The notes: generated from the sequence alone by a model not told the origin. Shown: positions 1-7,520, numbered from the stretch's first letter. The stretch: DNA of 64,000 bases from Bradyrhizobium betae (GCF_008932115.1 NZ_CP044544.1:62001-126000); one strand, 5' to 3'. Program-made: numbers and translations.

Positions 1-328
1 CTTTGTCCGAGAGGGCGATCGAATTGAAGTGGCTTTCGTTCTTGGCGACCGCCTGGACGAAGTCGGGATAAAAATTCTCCTCCGTGGCAATGCGCACGAC
101 GAGGACGCGCGCGTCGTCCGGCGTTATCGCTTTGACGCCCGCGCAGGGCGCGGCGGCGGCGAAGGCGCTGTCGATGCGTTCGATCGAATCCGGGGCTGAC
201 TCAATCGGCAGCACCCTGCCCGAGGCATCGACGGCAGCCAGGCGGGCCGGCTTCCCGGCATCCTGCGCATGGGCGCAGCCGAGAGCCGCCAGGACGCTGA
301 ACCCGATCGCCGTAATGCGAATCGACAT
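1..328 (-). CDS. Lytic transglycosylase, VirB1-like (partial, runs off left edge)
   Basis: Only the first 109 codons are in the window. The protein starts with a typical signal peptide (MSIRITAIGFSVLAALGC, cleavage likely after AHA). About 85 residues later it reads VAKNESHFNSIALSDK, which matches the catalytic-Glu region of SLT-type transglycosylases (E, then F-N, then A-x-S). The family cuts peptidoglycan glycan strands, and VirB1-like members open the wall for type IV secretion. The ATG at 326-328 is preceded by GGAGG. It diverges from the exported protein gene at 427, with a palindromic motif between them. The fold assignment is fairly safe; the transfer role is inferred from the neighbours. 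Confidence 0.7.
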   Translation of the reverse strand, partial: MSIRITAIGFSVLAALGCAHAQDAGKPARLAAVDASGRVLPIESAPDSIERIDSAFAAAAPCAGVKAITPDDARVLVVRIATEENFYPDFVQAVAKNESHFNSIALSDK

Positions 329-351
329 GCCACCCGCCTCCATTTTCCAAT

Positions 352-371
352 AGACAATATATTAGATATTG
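352..371. promoter_or_regulatory. Repeated AT-rich motif with dyad, divergent promoter
   Basis: AGACAATATATTAGAT at 352-367 occurs again, identically, at 3051-3066. Here it extends into the dyad CAATAT-ATTAG-ATATTG (355-371). It lies in the only AT-rich patch between the divergent genes at 328 and 427, as an operator or promoter element would. The regulator is unknown. Confidence 0.5.
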
Positions 372-426
372 ATGCCTTGGCAACAGGATAAGCGATGCGT
401 CCCCTGCTCTCACGTCCGGAGGATGG

Positions 427-924
427 ATGAAGCGTAGTGCAGCTCTGTTGGTGGCCGTCGGCCTGTTGTGCGCGCGTGGCGCCGAACGTGCGCACGCGCA
501 GGATGCGTCGTTTGGGTGCAAGGTCTTGCTGTGCGCGGCGGCGAGCGCGCCCGGCTGGTCGGGCATCCCCTATTGCGTGCCGGTTATGCAGATCCTGTTC
601 CGCCAGTTGGCGAAGGGGGGCGGCTGGCCATCCTGTTCTGAGGGCAATGCCAGCGGTGTTGGCTACGAGCCCTATCAGGCGTGCCCGACTGGGTTGACAC
701 CGGTCCAGTCAGGGTCGGACGGCCGGGTTGGCGTCTCCGCCGCGCCCAATGGGAATCTCTGCGCCGATCTCTCGAAGCCGCAGCAGGTCTGTTCTGGCGG
801 CGATGGTGGCTGCGCCACGACCTATCCCACATCGGCGCGAGATTCGCGCAGCGATCCCTACTTCGTCGACATCAACTCGGCGAATGGCGCGCAGCGCTTC
901 TACTTCTCCCTGCAGGGCTATTGA
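427..924 (+). CDS. Exported hypothetical protein, Cys-rich
   Basis: 165 aa with a signal peptide (MKRSAALLVAVGLLCARG, cleavage near AHA-QD). The mature part has many cysteines (FGCKVLLC, YCV, CSEG, CPTG, LCAD, VCSGG, GCATTY), suggesting a disulfide-stabilised periplasmic protein. I do not recognise the family. It opens a run of co-directional genes encoding exported proteins beside a VirB1-like gene, so a transfer-apparatus or surface role is plausible but inferred. A ribosome site (GGAGGATGG) precedes the ATG. The next gene starts 1 nt after its stop. Confidence 0.6.
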   Translation: MKRSAALLVAVGLLCARGAERAHAQDASFGCKVLLCAAASAPGWSGIPYCVPVMQILFRQLAKGGGWPSCSEGNASGVGYEPYQACPTGLTPVQSGSDGRVGVSAAPNGNLCADLSKPQQVCSGGDGGCATTYPTSARDSRSDPYFVDINSANGAQRFYFSLQGY

Positions 925-925
925 G

Positions 926-1537
926 ATGAGACGCTTCCACGTCTTCGCCGGAATTGTCGCGCCGTGGCTCACGCTCAACGCGGCGTTCGCGGAAGCGCCA
1001 GCCTCCCGCTGGTTTCCGGTGCCGGCGAGCGCGCGCTACCTCACCGGCGACAGTTGGTCTGACGCAGGCGTCACCTACCGACTGTACGGTGTGCAGTCCT
1101 GCCTTCGCGGTACGCGCTTCACCAACGCACACGGCCTCGCGCGCGATTGCGGCGAGGCCTCGCTTGCGATGCTGGTGGCTCTCACCCGCGACCTGCGGCC
1201 GCAGTGCTACGACGCCGCCGAGCAGCCGGAGACCAAGACCGTCTTCGTCTTCTGTGTCGCGACCCGCGTGATCGGGGCGGGCGCGGGATCGCGGATCGAT
1301 CTCGGCACGGCCTTGATCGCGACCGGATTCGCCTTCGCAGCCTTGAAGCCGGACGGTCAGCCTGTCCACGAGCCCTATTTCGTCGCTCAACTCGTTGCGC
1401 AGCGCGCCAAGGCCGGCCTGTGGGCATTTGCTGACCTGCCCGAGCCCAACGCCATCATTCTGCGCGCGCTTCACGAGCAGGCGGGGCAGCCGACGCAACC
1501 GCAATCTTCCGCAGAGTCCCGCCAGCACCAGCAATGA
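926..1537 (+). CDS. Exported thermonuclease-like (SNase fold) protein, degenerate
   Basis: 203 aa. ATG 926 was chosen because it follows the previous stop by 1 nt and gives a clean signal peptide (MRRFHVFAGIVAPWLTLNAAFA). The mature region has staphylococcal-nuclease landmarks: YRLYGVQSC (RLyGIdaP region), a conserved Ala-Leu-Leu helix, VFCVATRV, a G-F-A-F-A strand and a final ARAKAGLWAF-like helix. The acidic residues normally found in the D-x-P-E active-site segment are replaced by QSC, so catalysis is doubtful. A second relative lies at 1875. The C-terminal tail (about 20 aa) is Gln/Ser-rich. Role inferred: periplasmic protein of the transfer region. Confidence 0.6.
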   Translation: MRRFHVFAGIVAPWLTLNAAFAEAPASRWFPVPASARYLTGDSWSDAGVTYRLYGVQSCLRGTRFTNAHGLARDCGEASLAMLVALTRDLRPQCYDAAEQPETKTVFVFCVATRVIGAGAGSRIDLGTALIATGFAFAALKPDGQPVHEPYFVAQLVAQRAKAGLWAFADLPEPNAIILRALHEQAGQPTQPQSSAESRQHQQ

Positions 1538-1549
1538 AGGAGACGAACC

Positions 1550-1888
1550 TTGAGAACAACAAACCTGTTCATCCTGCGCGGCCGAGTCGGCCAGGCGCCG
1601 AAAGCCTTCAACAAGGCGGCCAAGATCAACGTCGCGACTGACCGCTCCTGGACCGACGGCAAAGGCGAGCGGCGCGAGGAAACGGACTGGGTGACGGTCA
1701 CGATCCTCAATGAAAAGGCCGCCGAATGGGCGATCGCGAACATCGCCAAAGGTGACGCGGTCTACGCCGAATGCCGGATTGCGGACGGTTCCTATAAGAA
1801 AGATGGTGAAACCGTCTACACGACCGACATCATCGCCAACGTCTTCCACAAGCTCGATCTCGGATCGCGCGACGATGCGGCAGCGTGA
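1550..1888 (+). CDS. Single-stranded DNA-binding protein-like (OB fold)
   Basis: 112 aa. The N-terminal NLFILRGRVGQAPK and the central TDWVTVTIL and KGDAVYAECRI segments follow the SSB OB-fold pattern (strand 1 with G-x-v-g, then the t-D-W-h-x-v-v and K-G-d-x-v-y-v-e-G-x-l motifs). It lacks the long acidic-tipped tail of chromosomal SSB and ends in DDAAA. Translation most likely starts at TTG 1550, behind AAGGAGA at 1537-1543; no upstream ATG fits. It sits between two thermonuclease-like genes. Plasmid SSBs coat the transferred strand; that use is inferred. Confidence 0.6.
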   Translation: MRTTNLFILRGRVGQAPKAFNKAAKINVATDRSWTDGKGERREETDWVTVTILNEKAAEWAIANIAKGDAVYAECRIADGSYKKDGETVYTTDIIANVFHKLDLGSRDDAAA

Positions 1889-2465
1889 GCTCGTCGTTGG
1901 GATGGTGTGGGGCTTCGCGATCTTCAGCACTCAGGCGGGGGTGGCTCAAACGCCTTCCGCCTCACCAGGCGTGTATTCTCCCAAGGCCGCCGTCCAATCG
2001 CCGCCGTTGCGCGTCGAGGTGATCGACGGCACGCGCTTCCGCGATATTGAAACGCACGAAGCCTATCGGCTCTACGGAATCGACACCTGTGCGCCCGATC
2101 AATCCGCACGCCTCGGCCGCCAGGCCTGGCCCTGCGGCACGATGGCGACGGCATGGCTCGTGACCGCGACGCTCAACACATGGCTTGCCTGCGCCACCCT
2201 GCGCGACGACGCCGGCGAACATCTGGTGCGTTGCGCCTCCGCCGGTCATCCCGACATTGCCGCCGACATGGTCCGTGAAGGCGTGGCGGTGACGATCCCG
2301 GCTACGCAAGACGACCCTGGGATTCGCAGCTATGCGCTAGCCGAGCAGGACGCGCGCAAAGCGTACCGCGGCTTGTGGTCGAGCACCTTCCAGATGCCGT
2401 GGGAGTGGCGCGCCGGCCGTGACGTCAAGCGGCAGCCGATGGCGCGCGGCGAGGCCACACCATGA
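1875..2465 (+). CDS. Exported thermonuclease-like (SNase fold) protein 2
   Basis: 196 aa from ATG 1875, or 187 aa from ATG 1902, which places the signal peptide (MVWGFAIFSTQAGVAQT) at the terminus. SNase landmarks are clearer than in the copy at 926: VIDGTRFRD, YRLYGIDTCAPDQ, RQAWPCGTMATAWL, VREGVAVTIP and DARKAYRGLWSSTF. The usual pattern is R-l-y-G-I-D-a-P-E; here the Asp is kept but P-E is split (DTCAPDQ). It overlaps the SSB-like gene by 14 bp and the lipoprotein gene by 4 bp (ATGA), so the block is one translation-coupled operon. Activity is uncertain. Confidence 0.6.
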   Translation: MRQRELVVGMVWGFAIFSTQAGVAQTPSASPGVYSPKAAVQSPPLRVEVIDGTRFRDIETHEAYRLYGIDTCAPDQSARLGRQAWPCGTMATAWLVTATLNTWLACATLRDDAGEHLVRCASAGHPDIAADMVREGVAVTIPATQDDPGIRSYALAEQDARKAYRGLWSSTFQMPWEWRAGRDVKRQPMARGEATP

Positions 2466-3010
2466 TCCGGCGACGACATTATCTGGTGACACCATTGCTG
2501 ATCGCGCTCGCCGGTTGCGCCGCCCCGGTTGCGCCCGTGGTCGACAATGGGCCGCCGATACCGGAGGCGCTTTACAGCCCCGAGCAGGTGAAGCCCGGCC
2601 GCCTCGAATATGCGCCGGATAAATCGACCTTCGCGCCGGTGCTGACCGAACGATTTCCGTATCCGACACAGCCCGAGGCGAACGCCGCCTATCGTCGTCT
2701 GCTCGCAGCAGCGCCGGCGGATCGCGCCTACCCCGCCTCGATCTGGCTTTTTGGCTGCAAGCCCGGCGCGCTCGATGAACAGACCGCGCGCGTGACCCGC
2801 TACCGCGGCCCGGTGGTCCATTGCGCGACGGATTTCCTGGACGGCTCCGGGCGGCGCTCGCGGCGCGAGACGGCGAACTTCTACTACTATGGGGCCGTGT
2901 GGAACATGCAGCCCGTCTACCCGCCACATACCGCCGTCCCGTGGCGCAATCGCGAGCGGTCGCCCAAGGACTTCTGGTGGTGGGTCCCCGGCCGGCCCCG
3001 CTACGAATAG
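2462..3010 (+). CDS. Lipoprotein, hypothetical
   Basis: 182 aa with a lipoprotein signal peptide (LLIALAGCAAP; lipobox L-A-G-C at residues 17-20). The mature part is Pro/Tyr/Trp-rich, with FPYPTQPEANAAYRRLL and an aromatic stretch NFYYYGAVWNMQPVYPP near the C terminus. It is coupled to the preceding nuclease-like gene by an ATGA overlap. Lipoproteins are common parts of the outer-membrane end of type IV secretion systems (VirB7-like), but this one is much larger than VirB7 and I do not recognise it. Role unknown. Confidence 0.6.
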   Translation: MIRRRHYLVTPLLIALAGCAAPVAPVVDNGPPIPEALYSPEQVKPGRLEYAPDKSTFAPVLTERFPYPTQPEANAAYRRLLAAAPADRAYPASIWLFGCKPGALDEQTARVTRYRGPVVHCATDFLDGSGRRSRRETANFYYYGAVWNMQPVYPPHTAVPWRNRERSPKDFWWWVPGRPRYE

Positions 3011-3020
3011 GAGGCGGGTG

Positions 3021-3686
3021 GTGCGTGGCGACTTGGCGTCGACAAGGCAAAGACAATATATTAGATGTTACGTTGACGCGCGGAGGCGGAGCTGGCAGGC
3101 TGGATGGTGCTGCGCGAGCGCTCTGATCGCGGGGATGATGATGGCCAATCTTTCTATAGGCGCTCACGCTCAATCGCTCACGCCCGACCCGGGAACTTGG
3201 CGGCCGATGTCGTATGCGAACCTCCAGAAGCCTTCACCGCAGAGCGCGACCTACAGCGACATCTGGAAAGACGCTATCGACGCCAACAATCGCGCTTACA
3301 AGGCGCGTGGCGACCAGCGATTCTCCGATGGTAACGCCCCCGTCTCGGAAGCCCATTTCGTGATCTGGAGCTCCGGTCGTTCGGTCGTTCTCAGCGTCCT
3401 CAATACAGCCATCGCGTGTTCGATCAAGCAGGTCGCGCCTGACGCAGGCGCAACCGTCAAGCTCTGCCCGATGCGGATCGCGATCTATGAAGGATTGCAG
3501 GTGCGCACAATGGATGGCGGAAGCGGCTGCTTCCTCGAACTCGAAGGCGGGCCACTATCCGATCGAGAAGCATCCGCAGCTTACGCGTCCTACGACATCG
3601 CTTCCAAGACGGTGAAGATCGGGATGATTGTCAACCATCAGGCTGTGGACGAATGTTCCAAGTCCATCCCGCTCTATCCGCAATGA
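3021..3686 (+). CDS. Exported hypothetical protein, paralogue A
   Basis: About 221 aa if translation starts at GTG 3021, 6 nt after AGGAGG. The first in-frame ATG (3135) would cut into the hydrophobic core of the signal peptide (WCCASALIAGMMMANLSIGAHAQ), so an upstream start is needed; this start is a judgement. The mature part shares a pattern with the next gene: W-x-D-x-I-x-x-N/K, a R-S/T-V/I-L-S/V strand, a Cys in the middle, then L-C/S-P-M/L-R-I/V-A, and C-F-L-E/D. The two are tandem paralogues of an unrecognised periplasmic family. A copy of the 16-bp promoter-like motif lies inside this long leader (3051-3066). Confidence 0.5.
   Translation: MRGDLASTRQRQYIRCYVDARRRSWQAGWCCASALIAGMMMANLSIGAHAQSLTPDPGTWRPMSYANLQKPSPQSATYSDIWKDAIDANNRAYKARGDQRFSDGNAPVSEAHFVIWSSGRSVVLSVLNTAIACSIKQVAPDAGATVKLCPMRIAIYEGLQVRTMDGGSGCFLELEGGPLSDREASAAYASYDIASKTVKIGMIVNHQAVDECSKSIPLYPQ
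3051..3066. repeat. Second copy of the 16-bp AGACAATATATTAGAT motif
   Basis: Identical to 352-367. This copy has only the left dyad half (CAATAT) and continues ATGTTA instead of ATATTG. It falls between a strong ribosome site and the hydrophobic signal-peptide core of the gene, so it could mark an internal promoter for the two paralogues. Confidence 0.5.
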
Positions 3687-3747
3687 AGCGACCGTCGACA
3701 CACGTACCGACGCCGGCATCGGTATCAGATTTCTTTAGGAGCGTCCC

Positions 3748-4323
3748 ATGATCAATCTTCGGCTTGCGGCACTGGCTGGTTCGATCACGCTGGCGCTTGC
3801 TTCGCCGGCGCTGTCTGCCGAATTCGGCAAGCCTGTGATGATGCAGGCCGTCGCCGTCAAAACAGCACGGCAATCCAATCCGCTCCTCTACAAGCTGTGG
3901 TCCGATCTAATCAACAAGAACGAAGAGCATTTCGCCAGCACGGGTCACAGCAATCCGCCCGAAAGCATTCTCTTCAACGAATACAGTTCTGCCGGCCGCA
4001 CCATCCTGGTTTCGACGATCTTCCTCAACCAGTTCTGTGATGCGGGTCCGAACAGCGCGACCAGCACCGCGCTCTATGCGAGCTGTCCGCTCCGCGTCGC
4101 GGTGGTTTCGGGTGCCGAGATCCAGACCGTCAAGAACGCCAAGGCCTGTTTCCTAGATGCGCGCCCCGGATCGGTGCTCGACCTCGATCCGCCGCCGGCC
4201 GGGCCCGATCCAAAAACCACCGGCACCTATTCCAACCTCATCACGAAGGGCAACAGCATTGCTGTTTCCACCCTGCAGTCGGATCACGCACAGCCCGAGT
4301 GCGCCGTGACCGTTCCCTTTTAA
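3748..4323 (+). CDS. Exported hypothetical protein, paralogue B
   Basis: 191 aa with a clear signal peptide (MINLRLAALAGSITLALASPALS, then AEFG). It shares the layout of the preceding gene: LWSDLINKNEEHFASTGH matches the W-K-D-A-I-D-x-N segment, RTILVSTIFLNQFC matches the R-S-V-V-L-S-x-L-N strand, and LYASCPLRVAVVSG and KACFLDARPG align with the later motifs. Several cysteines fit a periplasmic, disulfide-bonded fold. GGAG lies upstream of the ATG. Probably transcribed with its neighbours. Family and function unknown. Confidence 0.6.
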   Translation: MINLRLAALAGSITLALASPALSAEFGKPVMMQAVAVKTARQSNPLLYKLWSDLINKNEEHFASTGHSNPPESILFNEYSSAGRTILVSTIFLNQFCDAGPNSATSTALYASCPLRVAVVSGAEIQTVKNAKACFLDARPGSVLDLDPPPAGPDPKTTGTYSNLITKGNSIAVSTLQSDHAQPECAVTVPF

Positions 4324-4345
4324 CGCTCATCCCCGGGGCTGACCC

Positions 4346-5107
4346 ATGCGGAATTCGCTCGTTCTCTCACCTCGCCGCCTTGCGCCGTTCGCGATGCTCA
4401 TCATCCTGATCGTTACCGGTATCTCGGCCGGCGCATTTGCGTCGGTGTTTCCAGGCAGCACCCAGGCGAGTCCGTGCGACGTGTCGAACGCCTTTGCGAA
4501 CACGAGCGATCCGTATCTCAACGCGCATGCCCAGGACTTCGCGGCCATGTCGCATTTCGTGGAGGACCCGAACGGCCAAACGGGAACGTTCAACGGGTCA
4601 TGCTGCACCGGCCTGATGCAGATCAATACCGGTAATCTGAGGAATCCGGACATCTGTGGCTGCACGCGCGCCGAATACGGCGCCATGAGTCCCCAGCAGC
4701 AGATCGACGTCTACGCGAAATATGTCAATGTGAGCTTTGCCAATGATCCGAGCGTACAAACGCTGAAGAATATGCAAGCCAATGGCCAGACGCTCGGAGG
4801 CCATCAAGTCGACACGGAAACGGTCATAGCCTGCATGCAAATGGGCACGGGGAATTGCGCTGCCGCGATCAAAAATGGCTGCAGTAGTACCGCCCTCGGT
4901 CAGGGTGGCGATAATCATGTCAACGTCTGCACAATGGGCGACAAAGCCCGGCTCGCTATGCAAAATAACCCGAACACATTTGCCAATTGCTCGAACGCGG
5001 TCTGTGCAAACAACGGCCCAGGCGACTTTCCGACAACAACCGGTCTCGCTTCGAATGCTCCAACCGCCGATCAGGCAAACATCGTCGTCAGCCCTTCCCA
5101 GGTTTGA
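4346..5107 (+). CDS. Lysozyme-like exported protein of the transfer region
   Basis: 253 aa with an N-terminal membrane or signal segment (LAPFAMLIILIVTGISAGAFA). The central stretch FVEDPNGQTGTF followed by NGSCCTGLMQINTGNL matches the E-...-G-x-f-N-G-S-C-x-G-l-l-Q-i-N pattern of lysozyme-like conjugation proteins; the Glu in FVED is the candidate catalytic residue. Many paired cysteines follow (CGC, MQMGTGNCAAAIKNGC, CSNAVC). The tail is Thr/Ala-rich and low complexity. It would be a second wall-opening enzyme besides the VirB1-like one at the left edge. Activity inferred from motif only. Confidence 0.55.
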   Translation: MRNSLVLSPRRLAPFAMLIILIVTGISAGAFASVFPGSTQASPCDVSNAFANTSDPYLNAHAQDFAAMSHFVEDPNGQTGTFNGSCCTGLMQINTGNLRNPDICGCTRAEYGAMSPQQQIDVYAKYVNVSFANDPSVQTLKNMQANGQTLGGHQVDTETVIACMQMGTGNCAAAIKNGCSSTALGQGGDNHVNVCTMGDKARLAMQNNPNTFANCSNAVCANNGPGDFPTTTGLASNAPTADQANIVVSPSQV

Positions 5108-5146
5108 TGCTACTGACGCTATCGATCGCTAGTATGTTGCCTCTCT

Positions 5147-5392
5147 TCAGTTCGTTTCGGATGGATCGCGAATGATAAAGCGCGAGAAGGCGTTTAATTG
5201 CTCTTCCATTGGCGCGCAAAGATCGCCGCCGCGATAATGCGCATGGACAAGGGCCCAGAAGACGACTTCATCGGAGCGCCCCGCGAACAAGGCTTTCTGT
5301 AGCGTTCGTCCAATGAGCGTCACAGCACGTGCATGGTCGTATCGCGTGAGGAGTTCCTGAGCGACGATCTTTGTATCGGCGGTTCGAATCAC
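5147..5392 (-). CDS. Small hypothetical protein downstream of the LuxI gene
   Basis: 81 aa, mostly helical, no recognised domain (LLTRYDHARAVTLIGRTLQKALFAGRSDEVVFW). It lies 45 bp downstream of the LuxI-type gene on the same strand, with GGAGGAA ahead of its ATG, so the two are probably co-transcribed. In several rhizobial elements a short gene follows the autoinducer synthase; I cannot say whether this is the same family. Confidence 0.5.
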   Translation of the reverse strand: MIRTADTKIVAQELLTRYDHARAVTLIGRTLQKALFAGRSDEVVFWALVHAHYRGGDLCAPMEEQLNAFSRFIIRDPSETN

Positions 5393-5437
5393 TTGACGTT
5401 CCTCCTATCCTTTCTTGATGCGACGTGACGCGCGGCG

Positions 5438-6058
5438 CTAAGCCGCCGAAGGCAGCAGGTCTGGCAGCACCGGGTCGTCACATCCGCGTGCCTGGCGGAT
5501 CGTAGCGAGCGTTTCGCGATTGAAGGACATGCGCAGCGCGACCACCTCATCGCGGCCGATGCGCTTGGGAAAACCCAGAGGTCGTACGAAGAACCGCAAC
5601 TGCATGGCGATCACCATCAGACGCCAATCGATCGCGACCGTGACAGTGTCGACCCGGTGTGCCATCCCCCATTCGACGACGCCTTGCGCGAGCTCGAGAA
5701 AGGGGCCATCCGCACGCGGCCGCATCTCGCGGCTGCCGGGGGCAACACAAAAGCGCGTCCACTCGAAGACGCGCGGACCGCGCGGCGGCCGGCGATGACA
5801 CAGATCGGTCAAGACGTCACTGAGGAGATGCGGCCTCGTTGTCGGCAGAAGACGCTGATACCCGACGATCTCGTCGCCACGAAGGCAGATCTGGTGGATC
5901 GCATGAACATCGTCGAAGCGGTCGCGCTCCAGGCCGTCCGGCTGGCGCAGGTCCATCCAGCCCTTCTCGTCGACAAAGATCGAATGACGGAAACGGAAGA
6001 CTCGATCCATCAGCGAGGCGTGCCGACTGATGTCCGAGCCAGGAATGACCATGAGCAT
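5438..6058 (-). CDS. Acyl-homoserine-lactone synthase (LuxI/TraI family)
   Basis: 206 aa, normal length for LuxI proteins, which make N-acyl-homoserine lactone from S-adenosylmethionine and acyl-ACP. The family's invariant residues are visible: RFRHSIFVDEKGW (R24, F28, W34), two Asp in RDRFDD, GYQRLLPTTRPHLL (R69) and FEWTRFCV (E99, R102). In rhizobial plasmids and ICEs such synthases make transfer cell-density dependent, which fits the transfer-type genes at the left. No LuxR-type receptor gene is in the window. A 6-3-6 inverted repeat sits just upstream of the start. Confidence 0.9.
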   Translation of the reverse strand: MLMVIPGSDISRHASLMDRVFRFRHSIFVDEKGWMDLRQPDGLERDRFDDVHAIHQICLRGDEIVGYQRLLPTTRPHLLSDVLTDLCHRRPPRGPRVFEWTRFCVAPGSREMRPRADGPFLELAQGVVEWGMAHRVDTVTVAIDWRLMVIAMQLRFFVRPLGFPKRIGRDEVVALRMSFNRETLATIRQARGCDDPVLPDLLPSAA

Positions 6059-6071
6059 TGAAGACTCCTCA

Positions 6072-6086
6072 GCTTGTGGGACAAGC
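6072..6086. promoter_or_regulatory. Inverted repeat upstream of the LuxI-type gene
   Basis: GCTTGT-GGG-ACAAGC begins 13 nt upstream of the LuxI start codon. It is shorter than a canonical lux box (18-20 bp), so it may be a leader hairpin or an operator rather than a LuxR site. A second dyad, GGTTG-CA-CAACC, lies nearby at about 6156-6167. Confidence 0.35.
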
Positions 6087-6225
6087 CGAGTTGGTCATGA
6101 ACCGAATCGGAGCGGTATGGTCACAAAGCACCATTGCGCGACGGTTCGCTCACCGGTTGCACAACCTTAGAAGGCTTCTGATCATGGGGCGTGGGCTCCA
6201 GTCGGTAAGTCACAGAGCCCGCAGT

Positions 6226-6852
6226 TCACATGATGGCCAGATCCAAATCCGTGAGGATCGTCGCAAGATCGCCGCGGCAATCGACGAGGCGTGGCGTCGC
6301 GACCGCCACCAGCTTTGGTAAAGCCCTGTCGAAGACAACGACGTTCGTCTCGCCGTTGAGCCGCGAGTCGTACATCAGGCCGTCAGGTTTCGTGTCGTGC
6401 GCCCAAAGCGCCCGCGACCAGACGCGGGCAAGACCCTGCGCGCTTGCGCGCGCGACGTCGGTCGGAATTCCCATGCGAACCAGACCATCGCCACGCAGGT
6501 CGACCAACCTTAACGCAGCCTCGACCCGGACCTCGGCGCAGCTCCACGCCTCGAGCTCCGCCCATTCGATCGGGAAAGTATGGGTTCGGGCGACACCTCG
6601 GTCCCGCAGAATCGTTTCGACGAAACACACCTTGATGCTGCTCCCGAAGTAAACGACGCCGAAACGCTCCGGCGGGACCAACGTCGTCTCGGGATCGCTG
6701 AACCGGCTCGGGCTGAAACCATAGCCAAGCGGGTCCGGGAAGCGGCTCTGGTAAAGCCGCCGCCATGTCGCGCCACGCGCGACGTCGACAAGCGACAGCG
6801 CGCGCGATGCAAACCCGGCCGGCGGTAACGGTCCTGGCGACGGCGCGGTCAG
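6226..6852 (-). CDS. RES-domain toxin
   Basis: About 208 aa if it starts at CTG 6852, which overlaps the antitoxin stop as CTGA; a shorter reading starts at TTG 6681 (151 aa). The longer form is preferred because the extra segment (WRRLYQSRFPDPLGYG, then PSRFSDPE) matches the N-terminal Arg- and Tyr-bearing part of RES domains, and no other start exists in that stretch. Then follow RFGVVYFGSS and CFVETILRD, with the family Glu. RES toxins degrade NAD+. Gene order, antitoxin first, is typical. The rare CTG start is inferred. Confidence 0.75.
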   Translation of the reverse strand: MTAPSPGPLPPAGFASRALSLVDVARGATWRRLYQSRFPDPLGYGFSPSRFSDPETTLVPPERFGVVYFGSSIKVCFVETILRDRGVARTHTFPIEWAELEAWSCAEVRVEAALRLVDLRGDGLVRMGIPTDVARASAQGLARVWSRALWAHDTKPDGLMYDSRLNGETNVVVFDRALPKLVAVATPRLVDCRGDLATILTDLDLAIM

Positions 6853-7520
6853 GAGAAAGCGCCTCGGCCGATGGTCTCCGCGGTCGCCATTACGTCGGCG
6901 ATGCGGCCGGCGCGGAGCGCCTCAAGGCCGGTGCGACCATCAAGTTCGCCATGCTCTTCGAGCAAAAAACGGTAGATCGTCCATGGGTGATCACCCAAGA
7001 CCTCAAAGAGCTGCGGCAGGCTCGGGATCAGGCCGCCGGAGCCGCTCACTTGCCACTTCGGAAAGCGGACACCGCGCTTCGGGCCTTCGAGGCCAAGCAC
7101 CTCGTGGCGCCGACGCTTCTTGTGCACCGTTTCACGGGTAGCCCCGATCTCCTCGGCAAACGCATCGGCCGACAGCATGTCAGTGCCGTTCAAGATTTCA
7201 GCGACTCGCGCAGAGCCGCGCTGGCGCGCCGCCGCCAAGGCCGAATCAAGCCTATCGCCCTTCGGGGCCGAGACTTCTTCGACGGCGATTTGCGGAGCGG
7301 CAGTCTTGGGATCGACCACGACTGTCATCCGCACCGACTTGCCGGTCCGTTCCGCGCGTTTTATGGCGTTCGCAAAACCGGACAAGAGACCTCGCGCCGC
7401 CTTGCGGCTGGCGACGTCCTTTCCGATCGACCCGAGCGAGGTTACGAAGCCGAGCGTCAGCGACTCGCGCCGCGCGGCTCGTTTGCGCGCATTTCCGCGC
7501 TTTTTATGCGTGACCGTCAT
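6849..7520 (-). CDS. Antitoxin of the RES pair (MbcA/ParS/Xre-like C terminus)
   Basis: 223 aa, longer than most antitoxins of this class. Residues 1-30 are very basic. A predicted helix-turn-helix lies near residues 115-145 (AFAEEIGATRETVHKKRRR). The last 55 residues fit the toxin-binding domain pattern: LFEVLGDHPWTIYRFLLEE, then LDGRTGLEALRAGR and a C-terminal FS. It overlaps the RES toxin by 4 nt, so the two are translationally coupled. It probably represses its own promoter as well as blocking the toxin. Confidence 0.75.
   Translation of the reverse strand: MTVTHKKRGNARKRAARRESLTLGFVTSLGSIGKDVASRKAARGLLSGFANAIKRAERTGKSVRMTVVVDPKTAAPQIAVEEVSAPKGDRLDSALAAARQRGSARVAEILNGTDMLSADAFAEEIGATRETVHKKRRRHEVLGLEGPKRGVRFPKWQVSGSGGLIPSLPQLFEVLGDHPWTIYRFLLEEHGELDGRTGLEALRAGRIADVMATAETIGRGAFS

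Noticed and set aside
872..1930. Minus-strand open frame of 352 codons opposite the thermonuclease-like genes
   Set aside because: Antisense to genes with signal peptides and SNase motifs; no recognisable fold.
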